This document shows positions 18,578 to 27,681 of a stretch of DNA of 64,000 nucleotides, in pieces. The stretch is from Pandoraea pneumonica (lineage in GTDB: Bacteria; Pseudomonadota; Gammaproteobacteria; Burkholderiales; Burkholderiaceae), in assembly GCF_902459645.1 (NCBI RefSeq), contig NZ_CABPSK010000002.1, forward strand, positions 1,240,001 through 1,304,000, given 5' to 3'. Numbering within the stretch: position 1 is the stretch's first letter; every line of letters starts with the position of its first letter. Below the pieces are notes generated by a model. It made no database searches, was not told the DNA's origin, and saw nothing but the letters and a program-made list of their open reading frames with translations. The position numbers were made by a program, and so were the translations under genes.

Positions 18578-19735
18578 ATGAGCAAGTACCTGCCGTTCTC
18601 CCACGAAAACGACCTGACGCTGCTCTACCTCGGCGCGGAGTACTTTAGCGCGCTGATCGCCGCCATCGACGCCGCCCGGCGCGAAGTGACGATCGAGACC
18701 TACATCTTCGAAGCCGACGAGGCCGGACAGAATGTCTCGGCCGCGCTGCAACGCGCCGCGCAACGCGGCGTTGCCGTGCGCGTGATTACCGACGGCGTGG
18801 GCACCAGCCGACGCCTGCCGCTCGCCGCCGAGTGGCGAGACAGCGGCGTGATGCATCGCATCTACAACCCGCATTTGTTCGGCAAGTTCGGCTTTTCTCG
18901 CACACATCGCAAGCTCGCCATCATCGACCACGAGGTCGCGTTCGTTGGCGGCATCAATATCATCGACGACTACAACGCAGGCGGTGGCACGCGTATGAGC
19001 GACCCGCGCTGGGATTTCGCCGTGCAATGCCGTGGCCCCATCGTCGCTGAAATCGCCATTGCGTTTCATATCCAATGGCTGCGTCTCGCACCCGGCTATC
19101 TGGGTACGCCGTTCCGCCATCGACGGCGTGGACAGCGCGGGCGACTGCATTCGTCTGTCGTCGGGCAGGCGGCTTTTGTCGCACGCGACAATCTCCACAA
19201 TCGCCGTTCGGTCGAAAAAGCCTATCTGATGGCACTGGGACGGGCGCGTCACGAAGTCTGGCTCGCGAACCCGTACTTCGTGCCAGGGCGGCGCTTGCGG
19301 CGTGCGCTCACGCAGGCGGCGCTACGCGGCGTGGCGGTCCATCTGCTCATCGGCCGCAAAGAGTTTCGCCTGCTCGACACGGCGGTGCCCTGGCTGTACG
19401 CCAAGATGCTCGAAGCCGGCGTGCGTATCGGCGAATACGACATGCGCCAATTGCACGGCAAGGTCGCGGTGGTGGATGACGTGTGGGCAACCGTGGGGTC
19501 GTCGAACCTCGATGCGCTGTCCCTCTTTCTCAATCACGAAGCCAACGTAGTCTTCTTGGACGATCCGGTTGTCATCCAATTGCGCGACCATATCCGCAAG
19601 GCGTTTGCCGAGGCGCGTCTGATCGATGCCGCCCGTTATGGCGAGCGCTCGGCATGGCGGCGCTTTCGCCAATGGGCGGCCTACCGGCTGTACCGTCTGG
19701 CGATGAAGGTGCTCACGCGCGGCAAGTACGACTGA
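18578..19735 (+). CDS. clsB: Cardiolipin synthase ClsB
   Basis: A 385-residue phospholipase D superfamily enzyme with two HKD motifs, HRKLAIID from about residue 110 and HGKVAVVD from about 293, each followed by the GG/GSxN element (VGGINI, VGSSNLD). ClsB makes cardiolipin by phosphatidyl transfer at the inner membrane. It lacks the N-terminal transmembrane helices of ClsA, as expected for ClsB. It starts 15 bp after the nudB stop. Confidence 0.92.
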   Translation: MSKYLPFSHENDLTLLYLGAEYFSALIAAIDAARREVTIETYIFEADEAGQNVSAALQRAAQRGVAVRVITDGVGTSRRLPLAAEWRDSGVMHRIYNPHLFGKFGFSRTHRKLAIIDHEVAFVGGINIIDDYNAGGGTRMSDPRWDFAVQCRGPIVAEIAIAFHIQWLRLAPGYLGTPFRHRRRGQRGRLHSSVVGQAAFVARDNLHNRRSVEKAYLMALGRARHEVWLANPYFVPGRRLRRALTQAALRGVAVHLLIGRKEFRLLDTAVPWLYAKMLEAGVRIGEYDMRQLHGKVAVVDDVWATVGSSNLDALSLFLNHEANVVFLDDPVVIQLRDHIRKAFAEARLIDAARYGERSAWRRFRQWAAYRLYRLAMKVLTRGKYD

Positions 19736-19909
19736 GCGCTCACCGGCATGGCGGCAGCCGGATTCCCTGGGCACTGCCAAAGGCATCTAGAAGCCCGCCC
19801 AGCGGCGCTCTCGCCGTGATTCCACGGGGCTTCCCCACGGAAACCGATTAGGTATTCCGATCTAATAAATTCCTTGTTCGCCCATGGGCGTCCCACAATA
19901 ATAGGACGG

Positions 19910-19949
19910 CCGTTCGATTTTATGGTTAGCATCGATGAACGGATAACCA
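19910..19949. promoter_or_regulatory. Overlapping inverted repeats, candidate TetR operator
   Basis: Two inverted repeats interlock just before the TetR gene: CCGTTC/GAACGG (19910-19915 and 19937-19942) and TGGTTA/TAACCA (19923-19928 and 19944-19949), with ATCGAT between. The position, 17 bp before the regulator start, suits autoregulation. Confidence 0.35.
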
Positions 19950-19965
19950 AAGCGATGCCATACAC

Positions 19966-20559
19966 ATGCGAAAGGGTGAACAGACACGTGCCGCGATCCT
20001 GAATGCCGCGCTTGAACTGGCGGGGCGGGATGGACTCGAAGGCCTGACGATCGGCTTATTGGCCGATCGCATGCAGATGAGCAAGAGCGGGGTATTTGCG
20101 CATTTCGGTTCGCGCGAAGACCTGCAAATTGAAGTGCTGCGCGAATATCACCGACGCTTCGAAGAAGAAGTGTTCGCCCCCAGCATGGACGTGCCGCGCG
20201 GCTTGCCGCGACTGCGCGCCCTGGTGGATCGCTGGATGGACAAGCGAATTCGTGAAGTGACGACGGGCTGTATCTATATCAGCGGTGCCGTCGAGTACGA
20301 CGATCGCGCAGCCAGCCCGGTGCGCGAAGCCTTGGTGAAGAGTGTGCGGTTGTGGCGATCGGCCCTGCTGCGCGCGATCACACAAGCAAAGGAGGAGGGA
20401 CATCTGCGCTCGGACACCGATCCGCGCCTGATGCTCTTTGAAATGTACAGTCTGACGCTCGGTCTGCATCACGACGCGCGGTTCCTGCGGGAGCCGGGTG
20501 CGGTAGAGATGACCCGGGTGGCACTGGAAAAACTGATTTCGTCTTATCAGCGCGGGTGA
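19966..20559 (+). CDS. TetR family transcriptional regulator
   Basis: A 197-residue regulator. Its N-terminal helix-turn-helix (about 8-52) reads QTRAAILNAALELAGRDG, then LTIGLLADRMQMSKSGVFAH and FGSRE, the canonical TetR pattern. The C-terminal domain should bind an effector. It lies 48 bp upstream of, and in the same direction as, the acyl-CoA dehydrogenase-FadN-FadA block, so it probably represses fatty-acid degradation and is released by acyl-CoA. That role is inferred from position only. Confidence 0.9.
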   Translation: MRKGEQTRAAILNAALELAGRDGLEGLTIGLLADRMQMSKSGVFAHFGSREDLQIEVLREYHRRFEEEVFAPSMDVPRGLPRLRALVDRWMDKRIREVTTGCIYISGAVEYDDRAASPVREALVKSVRLWRSALLRAITQAKEEGHLRSDTDPRLMLFEMYSLTLGLHHDARFLREPGAVEMTRVALEKLISSYQRG

Positions 20560-20607
20560 GGCGCGAGCCGTCCGCGATTCAATTCGAAGTGTTCGGAGGA
20601 GTAGGTC

Positions 20608-22395
20608 ATGGGACAGTACAACGCGCCGCTGCGCGACATGCAATTCGTCATGCACGAACTGCTGGGCGTGGAAAACGAATTGAAGGCATTGCCGAAACAC
20701 GCGGACATCGATGCCGACACCATCAATCAGGTGCTCGAAGAAGCCGGCAAATTCTGTAGCGAGGTGGTCTTCCCGCTCAATCAAGTGGGCGATCGCGAAG
20801 GCTGCAAATACGAAGGCGACGGCGTGGTCACCACGCCGACCGGCTTCAAAGAGGCTTATCAGAAATACGTCGAAGCCGGTTGGGCCTCGCTGGGCTGCGA
20901 TCCGGAATTCGGCGGTCAAGGCCTGCCGCAAGTCATCAACAACGCGCTGTACGAGATGCTGAACTCGGCGAATCAGGCGTGGACGATGTACCCGGGCCTC
21001 TCGCACGGCGCCTACGAATGTCTGCACGCGCACGGCACCCCCGAACAACAAGCTACCTACCTGCCGAAGATCGTCTCGGGCGAATGGACCGGCACGATGT
21101 GCCTGACCGAGCCGCATTGCGGCACCGACCTGGGCATGCTGCGCACGAAGGCTGAGCCGAACGGCGACGGTTCGTACTCGATCTCTGGCACCAAGATCTT
21201 CATCTCGGCCGGCGAGCACGACATGGCCGCCAACATCATTCACCTTGTGCTGGCACGTCTGCCGGATGCGCCTCCGGGCACCAAGGGCATTTCGCTGTTC
21301 GTCGTACCGAAGTTCATCCCCGATGCGAACGGCGCACCGGGCGAGCGCAACGGCATCAAGTGCGGCTCGATCGAACACAAGATGGGCATTCACGGCAATG
21401 CCACTTGCGTGATGAACCTCGACGGCGCGAAGGGCTGGCTCGTGGGCGAAGCGAACAAGGGCCTGAACGCCATGTTCGTGATGATGAACGCCGCACGTCA
21501 AGGCGTGGGCATGCAGGGTCTGGGCCTGACGGAAGTCGCTTATCAGAACTCGCTGGTGTACGCGAAGGAACGCATTCAGATGCGCTCGCTCACCGGCCCG
21601 AAGGCACCGGACAAGCCCGCCGACCCGATCATCGTGCACCCCGATGTGCGCCGTATGCTGCTCACGCAGAAGGCTTATGTCGAAGGCGGCCGTGCGTTCT
21701 CGTACTGGACGGCACTGCACATCGATAAGGAACTCTCGCACGGCGACGAAGCCGAGCGTAAGGAAGCGGCCGATCTCGTGGCACTGCTCACGCCGATCAT
21801 CAAGGCCTTCCTGACCGACAACGCGTTCGAGTGCACGAACCACGCGATGCAGATTTACGGTGGCCACGGCTACATCGCCGAGTGGGGCATGGAGCAATAC
21901 GTGCGTGACGCGCGTATCAACATGATCTACGAAGGCACGAACACGATTCAGGCACTCGACCTGCTGGGCCGCAAGGTGCTGGGCGACATGGGCGCGAAGC
22001 TCAAGAAGTTCGGCAAGCTGGTGCAAGACTTCGTCGAAGCTGAAGGCGTGCGCGAAGACATGCAAGAGTTCGTCAACCCGCTCGCGGACATTGGCGACAA
22101 GGTGCAGAAGCTGACGATGGAAATCGGCATGAAGGCGATGGCCAACCCCGACGAAGTCGGTGCGGCTGCCGTGCCGTATCAACGTGTGGTCGGCCATCTC
22201 GTGTTCGCCTACTTCTGGGCGCGCATGGCAAAGATTGCGCTCGACAAGCAAGGCAGCGGCGACAAGTTCTACGAATCGAAACTCGCCACGGCGCGTTTCT
22301 ACTTCGCCAAGCTGCTGCCCGAGACTGCATATCACATCCGCGTGGCTCGCGCCGGCGCGAAGACGCAAATGGAAGTCGACGTCGACCTGTTCTGA
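20608..22395 (+). CDS. Acyl-CoA dehydrogenase (FadE-type, 595 aa)
   Basis: An FAD enzyme that makes trans-2-enoyl-CoA from acyl-CoA. Besides the usual dehydrogenase domains it has the extra N-terminal segment (APLRDMQFVMHELL) and the extra C-terminal helical domain (from about 470) of the long prokaryotic acyl-CoA dehydrogenases. Flavin and substrate motifs visible are MCLTEPHCGTDLG, GTKIFISAGEHD and YGGHGYIAEWGMEQYVRDAR. The likely catalytic base is the Glu in MIYEGTNTIQ (about residue 442). A GGAGGAGTAG Shine-Dalgarno precedes the ATG. It is the first enzyme gene of the block. Confidence 0.93.
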   Translation: MGQYNAPLRDMQFVMHELLGVENELKALPKHADIDADTINQVLEEAGKFCSEVVFPLNQVGDREGCKYEGDGVVTTPTGFKEAYQKYVEAGWASLGCDPEFGGQGLPQVINNALYEMLNSANQAWTMYPGLSHGAYECLHAHGTPEQQATYLPKIVSGEWTGTMCLTEPHCGTDLGMLRTKAEPNGDGSYSISGTKIFISAGEHDMAANIIHLVLARLPDAPPGTKGISLFVVPKFIPDANGAPGERNGIKCGSIEHKMGIHGNATCVMNLDGAKGWLVGEANKGLNAMFVMMNAARQGVGMQGLGLTEVAYQNSLVYAKERIQMRSLTGPKAPDKPADPIIVHPDVRRMLLTQKAYVEGGRAFSYWTALHIDKELSHGDEAERKEAADLVALLTPIIKAFLTDNAFECTNHAMQIYGGHGYIAEWGMEQYVRDARINMIYEGTNTIQALDLLGRKVLGDMGAKLKKFGKLVQDFVEAEGVREDMQEFVNPLADIGDKVQKLTMEIGMKAMANPDEVGAAAVPYQRVVGHLVFAYFWARMAKIALDKQGSGDKFYESKLATARFYFAKLLPETAYHIRVARAGAKTQMEVDVDLF

Positions 22396-22412
22396 GAGCG
22401 GAGGAGATCACC

Positions 22413-24857
22413 GTGAGTCAAACCAACAAACCCCTGGTCGTGCGCAAGGTTGCTGTGCTCGGCGCCGGCGTGATGGGCGCGCAAATTGCCGCGCATCTGG
22501 TCAACGCGAAAGTGCCGGTCGTGCTGTTCGACCTGCCCGCGAAAGAAGGCCCGAAGAACGGCATCGTGCTGCGCGCTATCGACGGCCTGAAGAAGCTGAG
22601 CCCCGCACCGTTCGCCGATAAGGCCGACGCGCAATACATCGAAGTCGCCAACTACGAGGACGACCTCGAGAAGCTGGCCGGCTGCGACGTGGTGATCGAA
22701 GCGATCGCCGAGCGCATGGACTGGAAGCACGATCTGTACAAGAAGGTTGCGCCGCATCTGGCCAAGCACGCGATTTTCGCGTCGAATACCTCGGGCCTGT
22801 CGATCACCGAACTCTCGGAAGGCTTCGACGCCGAACTGAAGGCACGCTTCTGCGGCGTGCACTTCTTCAACCCGCCGCGTTATATGCATCTGGTCGAACT
22901 GATTCCGACCGCTGCCACCGAGCCGGCCATTCTCGATCAACTCGAAACGTTCCTCACCTCCACGCTCGGCAAGGGCGTGGTGCGCGCGAAGGACACGCCG
23001 AACTTCATCGCAAACCGTGTCGGTGTCTTCTCGATTCTGGCGGTGTTCGCCGAAGCGCAGAAGTACGGCATTCCGTTCGACGTCGTCGACGACCTGACCG
23101 GCAGCAAGCTGGGCCGCGCCAAGTCGGCCACGTTCCGCACCGCCGATGTGGTCGGTCTGGACACGATGGCGCACGTCATCAAGACGATGCAAGACGGCCT
23201 CAAGGACGATCCGTTCGCCCCGACCTACGCCACGCCGCCGGTGCTCAAAGCGCTGGTCGAGAAGGGTGCGCTGGGTCAGAAGACCGGCGCTGGCTTCTAC
23301 AAGAAGGACGGCAAGGTCATCAAGGTGCTCGACCCGCAAACGGGCGAGTACGTCGAGTCGGGCAAGAAGGCCGACGAGATGGTGGTGCGCATTCTGAAGA
23401 AGGCCCCGGCCGAACGTCTGCGCCTGCTGCGTGAATCGACCAACCCGCAAGCCCAGTTCCTGTGGGCCGTGTTCCGCGACGTGTTCCACTACATCGGCGT
23501 GTATCTCGAGCAGATTGCCGATAACGCGCGTGAAGTCGACTTCGCGATTCGCTGGGGCTTCGGCTGGACCACCGGTCCGTTCGAAGACTGGCAAGCCGCC
23601 GGCTGGAAGGACGTGGCCCAGTGGGTCAAGGAAGACATCGACGCGGGCAAGGCCCTGTCGAACGCACCGCTGCCCGCTTGGGTGACGGGCGGCAAGGTGG
23701 CGGAAGCCGGTGGCGTGCATACGGCCGCTGGTTCGTACGCCCCCGCGAAGGACGCCTTCGTGCCGCGCAGCACGCTGCCGGTGTATCAGCGACAGGTGTT
23801 CCCGGCGGCGCTCGTGGGCGAAGCCGGCAACGATCCGCGCAAGTTCGGCAAGACCATCGAAGAGAACGACGCCGTGCGCCTGTGGGTCGACGAGACCCCG
23901 GGCCAGGACGACGTGCTGATCGTCTCGTTCAAGTCGAAGATGAACACGATTGGGCCAGCCGTCATCGACGGTCTGGTGCGCGCCATCGATCTGGCCGAGC
24001 AGCAGTATCGCGGCGTGGTCGTGTGGCAACCGACGTCGCTCAAGCTCGGCGCGCCGGGCGGCCCGTTCTCGGCCGGTGCCGATCTGGAAGCCGCCATGCC
24101 GGCCTTCATGATGGGCGGTGCCAAGGGCATCGAGCCGTTTATCAAGAAGTTCCAAGACGGCATGATGCGCGTGAAATACGCGCAGGTGCCGGTTGTCTCC
24201 GCAGTGTCGGGCATTGCGCTCGGCGGCGGCTGCGAGTTGCTGCTGCATAGCGCTAAGCGCGTGGCGGCCCTCGAAAGCTACATCGGTCTGGTGGAAGTCG
24301 GCGTCGGCCTCGTGCCGGGCGGCGGCGGTCTGAAGGAAGCCGCGATTCGTGCGGCCGAAGCGGCCACCGCAGCGGGCAGCGTGCAGTATCTCCAGTTCGT
24401 CACCAAGTCGTTCACCAACGCCGCCATGGCGAAGGTCTCGGCTTCGGCGATCGACGCACGCGACATGGGCTATCTGAAGCCGACCGACACCATCGTCTAC
24501 AACGTGCACGAGTTGCTGTCGGTGGCGCGTAACGAAGCCCGCGCGCTGTCGCTGGCCGGTTACCGTCCGCCGCTCAAGCCCGCCGGTATTCCGGTGGCAG
24601 GCCGCTCGGGCGTGTCGACGATCAAGGCGCAACTGGTGAACATGCGCGACGGCAACTTCATCTCGGCGCACGACTTCCTGATCGCTTCGCGCATCGCGGA
24701 AGCCGTGTGCGGTGGCGACGTGGAAGCCGGCAGCCTCGTGAACGAAGAATGGCTGCTCGCTCTGGAGCGTCGCGCCTTCATCGAACTGCTGGGCACGTCG
24801 AAGACCCAGGAACGCATCATGGGCATGCTGCAAACCGGCAAGCCGGTGCGCAACTAA
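22413..24857 (+). CDS. 3-hydroxyacyl-CoA dehydrogenase / enoyl-CoA hydratase, FadN-type (814 aa)
   Basis: A bifunctional beta-oxidation protein with the dehydrogenase first: GAGVMGAQIAAHL (NAD loop, about residue 15) and the NTSGLSITELSEG and HFFNPPRYMHLVE motifs. The crotonase domain is at the C-terminal side (FSAGADLEAAMP, GIALGGGCELLLHS, EVGVGLVPGGGG). This order is that of Bacillus FadN, the reverse of E. coli FadB. Both crotonase glutamates (GGGCE and LVEVG) are present, consistent with hydratase activity. The start is a GTG with a GGAGGAG Shine-Dalgarno, 17 bp after the preceding stop. FadA follows after 17 bp. Confidence 0.92.
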   Translation: MSQTNKPLVVRKVAVLGAGVMGAQIAAHLVNAKVPVVLFDLPAKEGPKNGIVLRAIDGLKKLSPAPFADKADAQYIEVANYEDDLEKLAGCDVVIEAIAERMDWKHDLYKKVAPHLAKHAIFASNTSGLSITELSEGFDAELKARFCGVHFFNPPRYMHLVELIPTAATEPAILDQLETFLTSTLGKGVVRAKDTPNFIANRVGVFSILAVFAEAQKYGIPFDVVDDLTGSKLGRAKSATFRTADVVGLDTMAHVIKTMQDGLKDDPFAPTYATPPVLKALVEKGALGQKTGAGFYKKDGKVIKVLDPQTGEYVESGKKADEMVVRILKKAPAERLRLLRESTNPQAQFLWAVFRDVFHYIGVYLEQIADNAREVDFAIRWGFGWTTGPFEDWQAAGWKDVAQWVKEDIDAGKALSNAPLPAWVTGGKVAEAGGVHTAAGSYAPAKDAFVPRSTLPVYQRQVFPAALVGEAGNDPRKFGKTIEENDAVRLWVDETPGQDDVLIVSFKSKMNTIGPAVIDGLVRAIDLAEQQYRGVVVWQPTSLKLGAPGGPFSAGADLEAAMPAFMMGGAKGIEPFIKKFQDGMMRVKYAQVPVVSAVSGIALGGGCELLLHSAKRVAALESYIGLVEVGVGLVPGGGGLKEAAIRAAEAATAAGSVQYLQFVTKSFTNAAMAKVSASAIDARDMGYLKPTDTIVYNVHELLSVARNEARALSLAGYRPPLKPAGIPVAGRSGVSTIKAQLVNMRDGNFISAHDFLIASRIAEAVCGGDVEAGSLVNEEWLLALERRAFIELLGTSKTQERIMGMLQTGKPVRN

Positions 24858-24874
24858 GCCGATCGGAGACTGAC

Positions 24875-26074
24875 ATGAGCAAACAATTGCAAGACGCCTA
24901 CATCGTCGCCGCCACGCGCGCCCCGATCGGCAAGGCACCCAAGGGCAGCTACAAGAACACCCGTCCGGACGATCTGCTGGCGATGATTCTCAAGAGCGCA
25001 CTCGCCCAGGTGCCCGACCTCGATCCGAAAGTGATCGAAGACGCCATCATCGGCTGCGCGATTCCCGAAGCCCAGCAGGGCCTGAACGTGGCGCGTATCG
25101 GTGCGCTGCTCTCGGGCCTGCCGAACACGGTGGGCGGTGTGACCGTCAACCGTTTCTGCGCCTCGGGCCTCACGGCCCTTGCGATGGCTGCCGACCGCAT
25201 TCGTGTGGGCGAAGCCGACGCAATGATCGCCGGTGGTATCGAAAGCATGAGCATGGTGCCGATGATGGGCAACACGCCGTCGCTCTCGCCGTCGATCTTC
25301 GAGCGCGACGAGAACGTGGGTATCGCCTACGGCATGGGCCTGACCGCCGAGAAGGTGGCGCAGCAGTGGAAGGTCTCGCGTGAGGAGCAGGATGCCTTCG
25401 CGCTGGCTTCGCACCAGAAGGCCATCGCGGCGCAGCAGCGCGGCGAGTTCGCCAACGAAATCACGCCGATCGAGATCGTCGAACGGTTCCCGAATCTCGC
25501 CACCGGCGAAGTGTCGATCAAGACGCGCACGCTCTCGCTGGACGAAGGCCCGCGTCCCGACACGACGATCGAAGGGCTGGGCAAGCTGCGTCCGGTGTTC
25601 GCCAACAAGGGCTCGGTCACGGCAGGCAACAGCTCGCAGACGTCGGACGGCGCCGGTGCGCTGCTCGTCGTGAGCGAGAAGATCCTCAAGCAATTCAACC
25701 TCACGCCGCTCGCGCGTTTCGTGTCGTTCGCCGTGCGCGGCGTGCCGCCCGAAATCATGGGTATCGGTCCGAAGGAAGCGATTCCAGCGGCATTGCGCGC
25801 AGCAGGTCTCAAGCAGTCGGACATGGACTGGATCGAGTTGAACGAAGCGTTCGCCGCGCAGGCGCTCGCCGTCATCAAGGATCTGGATCTCGACACGAGC
25901 CGCGTCAACCCGATGGGCGGCGCCATTGCGCTGGGTCACCCGCTGGGTGCCACCGGTGCGATCCGTGCCGCCACGGTCGTGCACGCGCTTCGCCGCCATA
26001 ACCTGAAGTACGGCATGGTGTCGATGTGCGTGGGCACGGGCATGGGCGCTGCGGGGATTATCGAGCGCATGTAA
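24875..26074 (+). CDS. fadA: Acetyl-CoA C-acyltransferase (thiolase, FadA-type)
   Basis: A 399-residue degradative thiolase. The nucleophile lies in NRFCASGLTALAMA, and the C-terminal active site in GGAIALGHPLGATGA and CVGTGMGAAGI. It cleaves 3-ketoacyl-CoA to acetyl-CoA and a shortened acyl-CoA. A CGGAGAC Shine-Dalgarno precedes the ATG at 24875. It works with the dehydrogenase and FadN-type proteins encoded directly upstream. Confidence 0.93.
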   Translation: MSKQLQDAYIVAATRAPIGKAPKGSYKNTRPDDLLAMILKSALAQVPDLDPKVIEDAIIGCAIPEAQQGLNVARIGALLSGLPNTVGGVTVNRFCASGLTALAMAADRIRVGEADAMIAGGIESMSMVPMMGNTPSLSPSIFERDENVGIAYGMGLTAEKVAQQWKVSREEQDAFALASHQKAIAAQQRGEFANEITPIEIVERFPNLATGEVSIKTRTLSLDEGPRPDTTIEGLGKLRPVFANKGSVTAGNSSQTSDGAGALLVVSEKILKQFNLTPLARFVSFAVRGVPPEIMGIGPKEAIPAALRAAGLKQSDMDWIELNEAFAAQALAVIKDLDLDTSRVNPMGGAIALGHPLGATGAIRAATVVHALRRHNLKYGMVSMCVGTGMGAAGIIERM

Positions 26075-26094
26075 GGGACGGGGCCGGACAGTCA

Positions 26095-26108
26095 GATGAC
26101 CGGTCATC
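26095..26108. promoter_or_regulatory. 14-bp perfect palindrome GATGACCGGTCATC
   Basis: It lies in the 120-bp gap between fadA and the crotonase gene, 21 bp after the fadA stop. It could be an operator for separate control of the last gene. Confidence 0.3.
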
Positions 26109-26194
26109 AAGCGCCGGGGTGTGGATTGCGCAGTACGCGCGTCTGCCCCCGGCGTTTGTCGTGAGACGAACGCGATATTCAGGAGACAGTGGAG

Positions 26195-26962
26195 ATGGAC
26201 GACGTATTGGTGCAACGCCAGGGCGCGGTACAGGTGCTGACCTTCAACCGTGCACATAAGAAGAATGCGATCACTGCCGGGATGTATCAGGCATTGGCCG
26301 ACGCGCTGGGCGAGGCCGAGGCCGACCCCGCGGTTCGCGTCATCCTGATTCAGGGACATCCGGAGGCGTTTTCGGCCGGTAACGACCTTGAAGACTTCCT
26401 GAAGAACCCGCCGAAGGACGACGACGCCCCGGTGTTCCAGTTCCTGCATCGGATCAGCCAAGCGACCAAGCCGATTGTCGCGGCGGTCGCGGGCAACGCC
26501 GTAGGCGTGGGCACGACGATGTTGCTGCACTGCGATGTGGTGTACGCCGCCGAGACGGCACGCTTCTCGCTGCCGTTCTCGCAACTGGCGCTGTGCCCGG
26601 AAGCCGCATCGAGCTTGCTGCTGCCGCGCGTGGCCGGCTATCACCGTGCGGCGGAGAAGTTGCTCTTCGGTGAGCCGTTCGATGTGAACGAGGCCGTGGC
26701 GATGGGGTTCGTGAACCGGATCGTGCCCGCGGCCGAACTCGCGGAGTATGCGGCCAAGCGTGCGGCGCAGTTGGCCGCCATGCCCGCCGGGTCGCTGCGT
26801 GTGACCAAGCAACTGATGAAGGGCGATAGCGCGCGCGAAGTGCAGGAGCGCATTCGAGACGAGGCGCTCGAATTCGGTAAGCGCCTGCTCTCGCCCGAGG
26901 CGCGCGAAGCGTTCACCGCGTTCTTCGAGAAGCGTAAGCCGGACTTCAGCCAGTTCTCGTAA
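26195..26962 (+). CDS. Enoyl-CoA hydratase/isomerase (crotonase) family protein
   Basis: A 255-residue crotonase-fold protein. The oxyanion-hole motifs are FSAGNDLEDF and AVAGNAVGVGTTMLLH. Only one of the two hydratase glutamates is obvious, in ALCPEAASSLLLPRV; this pattern is closer to delta3,delta2-enoyl-CoA isomerases (ECI type) than to classic hydratases. It may therefore help degrade unsaturated fatty acids. The ATG at 26195 follows an AGGAGA Shine-Dalgarno by 8 bases. A bidirectional terminator follows. Confidence 0.88.
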   Translation: MDDVLVQRQGAVQVLTFNRAHKKNAITAGMYQALADALGEAEADPAVRVILIQGHPEAFSAGNDLEDFLKNPPKDDDAPVFQFLHRISQATKPIVAAVAGNAVGVGTTMLLHCDVVYAAETARFSLPFSQLALCPEAASSLLLPRVAGYHRAAEKLLFGEPFDVNEAVAMGFVNRIVPAAELAEYAAKRAAQLAAMPAGSLRVTKQLMKGDSAREVQERIRDEALEFGKRLLSPEAREAFTAFFEKRKPDFSQFS

Positions 26963-26989
26963 TTTACGGGCTGCACGTGCTGCGCTGAC

Positions 26990-27026
26990 AAAAAAGGCTG
27001 GCCGCCATTGGGCGCCAGCCTTTTTT
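26990..27026. terminator. Bidirectional Rho-independent terminator
   Basis: AAAAAAGGCTGGC and GCCAGCCTTTTTT form a stem with A and T runs on both sides. It separates the rightward crotonase gene from the leftward thioesterase gene. Confidence 0.93.
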
Positions 27027-27052
27027 GCGTTTTCTACGTTCTACGCTGCCGT

Positions 27053-27472
27053 TCAGCCCAGCGTTTCGAGCTTGGGCAACTGACGGGGACGGCGGTCCTC
27101 ATCGGTCGCCACGTAGGTGACCATGGCCTCGGTCACTTTCACGATCTCGTGCGACAGGCGCATGCGCTGGGCATAAGCCTCGACGTAGACGGTGATCGAC
27201 GTGTTGCCGGTCTTGACGATCTTGGCGTAGAAACTGAGCAAATCGCCGACGAAGACCGGTTGTTTGAACAGGAACGAGTTGACGGCGATGGTCGCCACGC
27301 GGCCGTTGGCACGCTGGGCGGCGGGAATCGAACCGGCGATGTCGACCTGCGACATGATCCAGCCGCCGAATACGTCGCCATGGGCGTTGGCGTCGGCGGG
27401 CATCGGCATCACGCGCAACGCCAGTTCTTTTTCTTCGGGCAGCGCCGTGAGGGCAGGGGTCGGGGTACTCAT
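27053..27472 (-). CDS. Acyl-CoA thioesterase, YciA-type hotdog
   Basis: A 139-residue hotdog thioesterase that hydrolyses acyl-CoA to free acid and CoA. The active-site region is NAHGDVFGGWIMSQVDIAGS, with the catalytic Asp and Asn of YciA-like enzymes. The ATG at 27472 (MSTPTPALTALP) follows an AAGGAA Shine-Dalgarno; an upstream in-frame start at 27520 would add 16 residues without support. It is convergent with the beta-oxidation block and could limit acyl-CoA build-up. Confidence 0.92.
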   Translation of the reverse strand: MSTPTPALTALPEEKELALRVMPMPADANAHGDVFGGWIMSQVDIAGSIPAAQRANGRVATIAVNSFLFKQPVFVGDLLSFYAKIVKTGNTSITVYVEAYAQRMRLSHEIVKVTEAMVTYVATDEDRRPRQLPKLETLG

Positions 27473-27681
27473 GGGGTTCCTTGCGTGAGCCATCAAGCGG
27501 GGGAAAACTCGGGAGAGCACCGCCGGACGGTGGCCTCCGAGGGGCGCCCACGGTGGGGAAGCCCGCCCGGCGCTGGCTCAGCATGAGACGCCGGGTTCTG
27601 CGAAAATACGCCATTGACGATTCTAGCGGAAAGCCCCCCACCGGACCTGTCGCCCGGGCAGGACCCCGCCCCCCAAGCATC

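Noticed and set aside
20056-22368. A 770-codon minus-strand open frame
   Set aside because: It lies antisense to the TetR and acyl-CoA dehydrogenase genes and has no recognisable domain.
22332-24938. An 868-codon minus-strand open frame
   Set aside because: It mirrors the FadN-type gene. The composition is typical of an antisense shadow frame.
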